DNA of 64,000 bases from Atrina japonica. Its lineage: Eukaryota; Mollusca; Bivalvia; Pterioida; Pinnidae. A program made the position numbers and the translations under genes. The stretch lies in the NCBI GenBank assembly GCA_030159075.1, contig BROG01000559.1, positions 420,501 to 484,500 of the forward strand, read 5' to 3'. Of the stretch, positions 56,790-64,000 are shown one piece after another (position 1 is the stretch's first letter; each line of letters starts with the position of its first letter). Under the pieces are notes generated by a model. It did no database searches. It saw nothing but the letters and a program-made list of their open reading frames with translations, and was not told the origin of the DNA.

Positions 56790-57544
56790 CACAGGAACAG
56801 CACGAGAAAGCTATCTATGTTTTAGATTTAGTTAAACTAGAAAGAGAGACACTGTCAGACAAAGAGATACACCGAGGTGAAGAACTGATTCAGCAATACG
56901 AGAATGTCTTCTCTAAATCAGACACTGACATAGGTCATACAGATTTAGTACGGCATAAGATAGAACTTACAGAGACACTCCGTTTAAACAACGACCCAGA
57001 AAGAATACCACCATCCATGTTCACTGAGATTAAGGAGCATCTAAAGAAGTTACTAGATGGAGGAATTATTAGGAAATCAAAGTCACCTTGGGCCAGTAAT
57101 GTTGTTCTTTGTCGAAAGAAAAACAACGAGTTGCGTATGTGTGTTGATTTTAGACAACTCAACCTCAAGACAAAGAAAGATTCCTATGCACTTCCTAGGA
57201 TTGAAAAAATATTAGATGCGTTATCTGGGAACAAATATTTTTCCATATTGGACATGAAAAGCGGATACCATCAGATAGAATTACAAGAGGAGCACAAAGA
57301 AAGAACAGCCTTTACAGTCGGACCTCTAGGTTTTTATGAATACCTTCGAATGCCATTTGGTCTAGTTAACGCTCCTGCCACTTACCAATGGCTGATGGAA
57401 GAGTGCTTTGAAGGATTACACCTCAACATATGTTACATCTATTTAGATGATTTGATTATTGTTTCTAATGCATATGATGAGCACCTTCACCGACTGGAAC
57501 AAATATTCAAGAGATTACGGGAGGTCAATCTCAAATTCTTGTGA
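56785..57544 (+). pseudogene. pol: Reverse transcriptase part of Pol
   Basis: Open from just after the T-run. RT motifs: RMCVDFRQLN, FSILDMKSGYHQIEL, YLRMPFGLVNAPATYQ and the active site YIYLDDLIIV. The frame ends at 57544 by a single-base break; the connection region continues in the ORF starting before 57540. Confidence 0.9.
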
Positions 57545-58082
57545 ATTCTTCCGAAGGAAAGTAAGATATGTCGGAGACATTGTGTCTGAAAATGGAATAG
57601 AGCCAGGTCCAGATAAAATCGAGAAAGTTCAAACATGGCCTACACCATCTAACCCAGATCAGGTCAGAAAATTCCTAGGGTTTGTTGGCTATTACAGACG
57701 ATTTATTGAAGGCTTCTCCAAAATAGCCAAACCATTGAATGACTTGATTCCAAATGTTAAGAAGAAATCCAGAAAAGGAGCTATACCAAAGAACTTACCT
57801 GCAAATTGGATATGGGGTCCAGACCAACAAAATGCGTTTGACATCCTGAAAGAAAAACTAACAACATACCCTATCCTCGGATTCGCTGATTACTCCAAAC
57901 CATTTGAACTCCACGCCGATGCATCTTCGTCCAGTTTAGGAGCTGTGCTTTATCAAGAACAAGATAACATCAAGAGAGTAATAGCTTATGCCAGCAGAAG
58001 TCTATCTAAGTCAGAGAAGAAATACCCTGCACATAAATTAGAAAAACAAAAAATTTTTAGTGGGACTGAAATGGGCTGTTAG
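57540..58082 (+). pseudogene. pol: RT connection and RNase H start
   Basis: YVGDIVSENGIEPGPDKI and KFLGFVGYYRRFI are typical gypsy connection motifs. RNase H begins with LHADASSSSLGAVLYQ. The frame breaks at about 58045-58065, where AT-rich bases separate the catalytic Glu region from the next ORF. Confidence 0.88.
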
Positions 58083-59103
58083 TGCGAAATTCAGAGATTA
58101 TTTATATGGAAGTAAGTTTACAGTTATTACAGATAATAACCCCCTCACTTATGTTTTGTCATCTGCAAAGTTAGAAGCTACCAGCCAGAGGTGGATTGCA
58201 GAACTAGCCACATTCAATTTTGACATCAAGTACCGACCAGGATCTCAAAATACAGATGCTGATGGTTTATCTAGGATACAAACATCTGATATCAGCAAAA
58301 TATCCAATGAAAGTATCAAGGCTCTATGTAATATCCAGCATGAGATGATACCATACATTCATGTGCCATATTCCATGTCAACAACACCTATTGACAACTT
58401 ACCTGACTTAACTGAATATTCCGATATTAATATACGGCGACACCAGTACAGTGATCCGGTTCTCAGATTTTGGATGTCATATGTACGAGACAACTTAAAG
58501 CCAAGGAAACATCACTTACTGCATAGAAATATACAGTATCATTCATTACTCTACAAGAACTTTGAGAGGTTGAGATTGAGAAATGGGATGTTATACAGAG
58601 AAACAAACATCAATGAGAACAGGAAATTACAGCTCGTCTTACCTCAGTCATTGATTGATACAGTACTTCATTATTTACATACCGATATTGGACATCCTGG
58701 TAGAGACAAGACACTATCACTAGTTAGAGACAGATTTTATTGGCGTGGAATGAATACAGATATTGAGCAATTTATTGGTAAATGCAAACGTTGTTTATTG
58801 AGGAAAACACCAACAACAGAACGAGCTCCTCTCATCAACATCAGAACACACCAACCATTAGAATTAGTTTGCATGGATTACCTTACCTTAGAAACATCTA
58901 AAGGAGGATTCCAAAATATTTTAGTCATCACGGACCACTTTACCAGATATGCCTTGGCGGTTCCTACAAGAAATCAAACTGCAAGAACAACAGCGGAAGT
59001 ACTTTTTAACCAATTCATAGTACACTATGACATACCTTTGAAACTTCATAGTGATCAAAGAGCTCAATTTGAGACATCATTAAAGAACTCTGCAACATCA
59101 TAA
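58060..59103 (+). pseudogene. pol: RNase H end and integrase, stopped before the catalytic Glu
   Basis: RNase H: VITDNNPLTYV and DADGLSRI. Integrase zinc domain: HTDIGHPGRDKT and CKRC. DDE core: first Asp in VCMDYLTLE, second Asp in LHSDQRAQFE. The ORF then ends at 59103. The third catalytic residue (NGVCERFNRTL) is in the next frame, at about 59150. Confidence 0.9.
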
Positions 59104-60346
59104 ATATAACTAAATCCAGAACAACACCGTACCACCCAATAGGCAATGGAGTTTGCGAGCGATTCAACAGAACCTTACTGAAGATGTTAGGAACATTAGA
59201 AAACCACCAAAAGCATGACTGGAAATCCTATATATCATCTTTAGTATACTTCTATAATTCCATGAAGCAAGAAACAACAGGCCAATCTCCATTCTTTCTT
59301 ATGTTCTGCAGAGAACCACGTTTACCTGTAGATGTAATATTTCAGACTGAGAACAACAAACGCAATACCAGTATGAAGAAGTACATAGAGTCCCTGAAGT
59401 CGAAACTACAGTACTCCCACAATATAGCTCAAGAACACATCAGGAAAGCACAAAAGTAGACAGAAAAGGTATATGATTCTAGAATTAGAGGAGCTATATT
59501 ACAGCCTGGTGATAGGAGTCTTGTAAAAATAGTAGCATTTGACGGTAAACACAAGCTATCAGATAAGTGGGAAAGAGAACCATACTTAGTTTACAGTCAG
59601 CCTAATACTGATATACCTGTATACATTGTAAAGAAAGAGAATGACCAATCCTATTCACGCACCCTCCATCGGAACTTACTCCTTCCAATTGGACAAATTA
59701 AATTGGTTGAAGAAACACACAGTTCTTAAAAAAAAAAACAATACCAACACCAAGAAAACGAAGAATTCCCATACCAAAAAGGAGAAATAAAACAGTTATT
59801 CCCGCAGATAACAAAATAAATGAATATAGTGATACGGAAAGTGAGGCAGATACCATTGTACACAACAATGATAGTGCACCTGCTCAAGCTAATTCAGATC
59901 ATTCAAGTCAGTCAGATTTAGTTCATTCTAATGAGAATGCACATGTGCAATATGACACTGAGAATGAGAAGGACGCTTCTCATCTTGATATCTTAAAAGA
60001 TTCAAGTATCTCAGTTGTAGAGAATGATGATGTACAAGATAGTTCTATTTTAAGTCATGAGCAGCATGCTGACACAGCAACTGATAATGAATATATTGAC
60101 AACAAACAGAATGCCGCAACAAACGAATCAGAAAATACACAAAGATCATCGAACAGAACAAGAACAAAACCTAAATGGATGACAGGAGGAGAATTTGTTT
60201 TGAGTCAACAGCTATCATCAGAACAACCAGACTGGAAGCGTAGAGCAGACTACCTTCAGTCACTGACTTTGAACAATACACTAAGAGGTGTGAATAGCGA
60301 TGAAATATCCAGAGCACTAATAAATATTGTCATTGGCAATAAATAA
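59104..60346 (+). pseudogene. pol: integrase C-terminus and acidic Pol tail
   Basis: Catalytic Glu in NGVCERFNRTLLKML, then the MLGTLENHQKHDWKSY helix, a stop at 59457-59459, and a GPY/F-like region (LVKIVAFDGKHKLSDKW) in the same frame after it. A further frame change at an A9 run (about 59728) leads to an acidic Ser/Asp/Asn-rich tail with RTRTKPKWMTGGEFVLS, the usual end of this Pol group, stopping at 60346. Confidence 0.8.
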
Positions 60347-60436
60347 TTTGACTATAATGTACATACTTCTACAACAAAACAGTTCTCAGGTCTTTATTAG
60401 TTTAATTCATATTCATGTATATATATCAGATCAATT

Positions 60437-60470
60437 ATATAAGAGAGAGAGAGAGAGAGAGAGATAGATA
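60437..60470. repeat. (GA)n microsatellite
   Basis: A GAGAGA run just before the polypurine tract. Confidence 0.9.
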
Positions 60471-60488
60471 TGAGGAGGACGTCATTTC

Positions 60489-60502
60489 AGGAAGGAGGGG
60501 AG
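60489..60502 (+). promoter_or_regulatory. polypurine tract
   Basis: AGGAAGGAGGGGAG immediately precedes the 3' LTR start TGTGAC at 60505, the position required for plus-strand priming. Confidence 0.85.
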
Positions 60503-60504
60503 TA

Positions 60505-61294
60505 TGTGACAGTATCAATTTATGCAATAAATTGATGTATATATTTTATAAAGTTTGTTCACTTCTCTTTATCATGTGCAATTGTTTATATTTAACTTCA
60601 ATAAACATATGGATGACATCACAGGTCAAAATAGGTTTATTTATACATATTAGACATAAAAACACTGTTGGTCATTTCATACATGTATCACACACATTCA
60701 TTGGCCATTCCTTTCCCTCTCTTTCACTATCATTGATTATTATTTTCCCTCTCTCTTCTTTGTTTGAATTGAGTTCTGACTTTGGTCAGCCAGAGTGAAA
60801 CAATTAGTATTGGACAGACTTAAGACTTCAGACTGTAAGTTGATTTTTACTAACTTCTATTTCTATTTTAAATCCTGTAAATCTAAACAACTAATTTACT
60901 AGTGATGTGAATGAAACTGTGAGATTTTTAAATGACAATTGTAAACAGTTTGATTTTTATGAAATAGATTTGAATGATTGCTATATTTTTATATAATGAA
61001 CCATTAAGAATTCATAAGGTGAAATCTGTGTATCATAAACATGTTTATATATATTCACTGTATAGATTAAACAAATACTAAAGTGGTATTTATTATTAAT
61101 ATAGGTCAGTGTACTTGATATAAACTAAAAAGAGGTGCAATTAAAGTGGCTCTGTACCACCCACAGGTTGGTTGAAATATATTTATTTCAGAATAAGTTT
61201 ATTGTAAATTTACAATTTGTAAAGTGAAATACAAATCTGTTTTCATTGAATATCTTTTATTACTATAATTTTCATAAAGGGAGATAACTCTGAT
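60505..61294 (+). repeat. 3' LTR, truncated by nested insertion
   Basis: Matches 52014-52779 and stops at ATAACTCTGAT. The last about 230 bp of the LTR are missing here and would be expected right of the nested element, outside the window. Confidence 0.88.
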
Positions 61295-62221
61295 TGTATG
61301 TTATCAAATTTCAATTGTTTTGTAAATAAATAATTTGATACAAATATCTGTGTTCATTACTTTACATCTATTTACTTACCTGCTTGATTTGATACCAACT
61401 ACATGAAAATATCATTATTTATATACCAAGACACATCACAGAATATGTATATTGTGTTTACATAAATACACTTGTTTACATATTGAACATACATGTGTAC
61501 TAATGACATCACAGGTCATTAAGGGTCATTCATTCATTAAACTTAGCATTTCATATCTATAAACAACAACATACCATTGGTCACCTCTTTCTCATACCTT
61601 TCAGCTATTGGTTACACTTTTCCCTCTTTTGTCTTTGTTTGAAGCTCTAAGTCAACTTCGACATAACACATTTGGGTATATTTATGAAGACTGATATTTT
61701 GAATATTTGACTGTTTGACTGTTTACAATCAAAGCCACAGATTTGTATGTATATAATACTGGCTTTGTATCACATGCAGGTGTGTAGTATTTATAATTAT
61801 ATTTTTGGTAACTTCTGATGATATATTACTTATCACTGACAATAAGAATTATAATATTATTTCTACTATACTAAAGTAAATGTTATGTGGTAAAAGGGAC
61901 ATAACTATTTTCATTATTTGAATATTATCTATTTTTGTGCAAGGATTTGTAAAGGGGAAATAACTCTTTCACAGAATGTTAATGAAATTTATATGAATTG
62001 TAATTTATAGACAAATTGAATGTGTTTTATAATTATAATGAAGTATTGTGATATCATTTTATATTGAATGTATATTAAATTATCTTTATGTTAATTTCAG
62101 AGCTAAATGTAATATAGATACAAATACAACAATAATACATCAACATCTATATGCGATATGATTATTAATAAACTGTCGAACCCACGACTGTGTTACTTAA
62201 CTGTTTTATAACACCGTCACA
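61295..62221 (+). repeat. 5' LTR of the nested element (927 bp)
   Basis: Begins TGTATGTTATC at the break in the older LTR and ends GTCACA. Internal blocks such as ATGACATCACAGGTCA, CTATTGGTTACACTTTTCCCT and TTTGTTTGAA match the LTR at 52014 at the same relative positions. Confidence 0.8.
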
Positions 62222-62800
62222 AAATGGCGCCCACGTTGGGACTTAGAATTCTTGGGATTCATTCTTTGGGACTCTGAAGAACAGATGTTTTTGGAACTCT
62301 GATATTCTATCCATCTGAAAGAATTATTTTGAATATTTTATTTTACAGGAACAAGAGATTAAACTCCAAGCATAATCAAATTTCTTTTTCAGCCAAATTT
62401 AATTTCCGGTTTTGCTTGATTTCAGTAAAAATTTTCAAAATTACTTTGATTTTATGAAATTATTCTGATGCATGTTCTTGTGTGTTATCATTAATTGGGT
62501 TACATCATATATATTTATGATTTTATAACTTACCTTGTTCTACTATTCAACTTAAATTTAGAAAAATTTAATTACTTTACACTTGTACTTGTATTAATTA
62601 TTCAAAAAGTGTTAACATTTCAATTTATTTTCAGATTTAAGTTATTAGAAATATTAGAAATTAATTAAGAACATTAGTTATCATCTGGAATACCCACATT
62701 GATTCATCAATTAATTACATAATTAAGTCATTAATTAAGTTTAAATTCATTAAGATAGTTTAATTAAGATTTAGAAATATTACATCAATATCAACAACAT
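62222..62800 (+). other. primer-binding site and leader
   Basis: TGGCGCCCACGTTGGGAC begins at 62225, three bases after the LTR. An AT-rich leader of about 560 bp follows without coding signal. Confidence 0.7.
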
Positions 62801-63930
62801 GGATGAATTATCAGAAGAAGAACTCAAATTAATTGCATCAGCATTCAAAGAAATGAAAGTTAAACCGAAAGTAGATAGTACTTCAGATTTTAAACAATGG
62901 ATGACAAATTACGTTACGCAAATGGACAATGAAGGAAAAAGTCAACATAAAACAAGAACCAAAAACGGGAAAATGGTTTCAACATCAAAACCGACTGTAA
63001 CACCTCAATTATATTCCCAAAAATATCACCTTTTAGTGGAGATGGAAGTAAACAAGACACTTCATATGAGCTATGGCGATATGAGATTGAATGTTTGATT
63101 AAAGACAATTACAGTGAATCTACTATTGCACACTCAATAAGGAGATCATTGAAAGGAGATGCTGGAAAAGTAGCAATGCGTCTTGGCCCGGATGCTAATA
63201 TAACCGAGATATTACAGAAATTAGACAGCATCTTTGGAACACTTGAACGAAGAGAGAAGTTAATGCAAGAATTTTACAGCGCAACACAAGGAAAAACAGA
63301 AAATAGTATGGCGTGGAGTTGTCGATTAGAGGATATTTACAGAAAGGCTATAATAAAAGTAGCAATTAAAAAGGAAGACGACAACGAGAACTTGCGATCA
63401 AAGTATTGGAATGGTCTACATCAATGGCTTAGAGACATCACAGGCTATAAATATGATCAAATCACAAACTTTGATAATTTAAGGAAAGAAATACGAATTA
63501 TAAGAAAGAAACATACTGTTAAGACAACACAATCAAAACATGGCAGTTACATCAAATGAAACAGATAAGACAGATGACCTGAAAGAAATATAAAAGGGGA
63601 TGATACAGCAACTGACAACCAAAGTTAGCCAATTAGAAATTTAGAGAAAAAAGAACAAAAGGAAACGAAATTACAGAAAACAGATAGACCTAAACCATCC
63701 CATTCTAGAAATGGACAAAACATAGCCGAAAGGGATTATGATTATAGATTTTACAACAGAGGCAACCCAATATATATAAATCAACAAACAAATTATTATC
63801 ACTACAGACACCAGGGACCTTATAACACTGAAGATGGTGCCCCAATATGTTTCCGATGTAACCAACCCGGACATATTGCAAGAGATTGTAGAATAATTTT
63901 AGATCATCGAAGAAGAGTTTTAAACTTGAA
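62799..63930 (+). pseudogene. gag: Gag of the nested element, frameshifted
   Basis: Starts MDELSEEELKLIASAFKEMK, homologous to the start at 54874. The frame changes before 63095, where the capsid motif SIRRSLKGDAGKVAMRLGP appears. Another break lies near 63560-63600 (stops at about 63560 and 63591). The zinc knuckle CFRCNQPGHIARDC at about 63850-63890 is complete. Gag ends near a G18 run at 63942-63960. Confidence 0.82.
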
Positions 63931-63941
63931 CAGACCTTCGT

Positions 63942-63960
63942 GGGGGGGGGGGGGGGGGGG
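63942..63960. repeat. G homopolymer of about 18 bases at the gag end
   Basis: The sister element has only TGTGGGGCAAACGATAG at this place. The run could be a real expansion or an assembly artefact. It shifts the gag frame. Confidence 0.8.
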
Positions 63961-64000
63961 CAGACGATAGGTAGAGCACATAAGAAAAGCCCTGTTAACA

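Larger units (their letters stand above)
52014..61294 (+). mobile_element. Ty3/gypsy element on plus strand, frameshifted, with 3' LTR cut by a nested element
   Basis: Complete 5' LTR, primer-binding site, gag, full pol, polypurine tract and the first about 790 bp of the 3' LTR. The 3' LTR stops exactly where the LTR of another related element begins. Internal ORFs are broken by at least six frameshifts or stops, so it is not autonomous. Confidence 0.9.
61295..64000 (+). mobile_element. third Ty3/gypsy element, 5' part, nested in the 3' LTR of the second
   Basis: 5' LTR, primer-binding site and gag are visible before the window ends. The LTR is related to but clearly diverged from that at 52014. 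Gag is more intact in its zinc knuckle than the second element. Confidence 0.85.

Overview
This is animal nuclear DNA, most likely from a bivalve or related mollusc. The evidence is one spliced host gene with canonical GT-AG introns, tRNA-derived SINEs, TIR elements, Polinton/Maverick elements, several Ty3/gypsy elements and long AT-rich spacers. There is no operon-like prokaryotic organisation, CRISPR array or rRNA. The species is an inference; nothing in the window fixes it.

Layout. 1-6.1 kb: right part of a Polinton (copy 1), visibly less AT-rich than the rest. It holds four or five small genes, an intact DDE integrase, and a convergent protein-primed-type DNA polymerase B broken by one stop and two frameshifts. 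7.6-30.0 kb: a host gene on the + strand, read from eight exons with consistent phases. It encodes a WSC domain (2 exons), a Cys-rich exon, a C-type-lectin-like region (2 exons), a Ser/Thr stalk, a transmembrane helix, and a long cytoplasmic tail with eleven YxxL/I/V motifs. Its signal-peptide exon was not found. Its largest intron (17.2-26.9 kb) carries a second, heavily decayed Polinton (copy 2, about 19.7-26.5 kb) with packaging ATPase, zinc-finger protein, integrase, small membrane protein and major capsid protein genes. Inside one of those Polinton genes sits a 562-bp tandem repeat element that carries a hammerhead ribozyme with all core boxes (22767-22810). This looks like an animal retrozyme: a ribozyme element inside a virus-like element inside a host intron.

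30-33.8 kb is repeat-rich non-coding DNA (92-bp tandem repeat, retrozyme remnant, non-LTR fragment, hairpin, SINE). 33.84-44.13 kb is a young Ty3/gypsy provirus-like element on the - strand, with 702-bp LTRs, a TTTG target duplication, gag, protease-RT-RNase H-integrase and an envelope-like third ORF (errantivirus-like). 44.7-49.5 kb is a patchwork of - strand retroelement fragments: RNase H scrap, Penelope-type ORF, gag-protease fragment interrupted by a TIR element, and an integrase tail fused to a PHD finger. 49.5-52 kb holds an interspersed repeat with a SINE inside it. 52.01-61.29 kb is a second Ty3/gypsy element (+ strand, broken). Its 3' LTR is interrupted at 61295 by the 5' LTR of a third, related element that runs off the window.

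How the parts relate. The only gene that looks like working host code is the receptor. The mobile elements are nested and broken to different degrees, which gives an insertion order. Polinton copy 2 predates the retrozyme; the gypsy element at 52 kb predates the one at 61 kb. The envelope-bearing element, with LTRs about 99% identical, looks most recent. All homology statements are from motif recognition, not from database searches.
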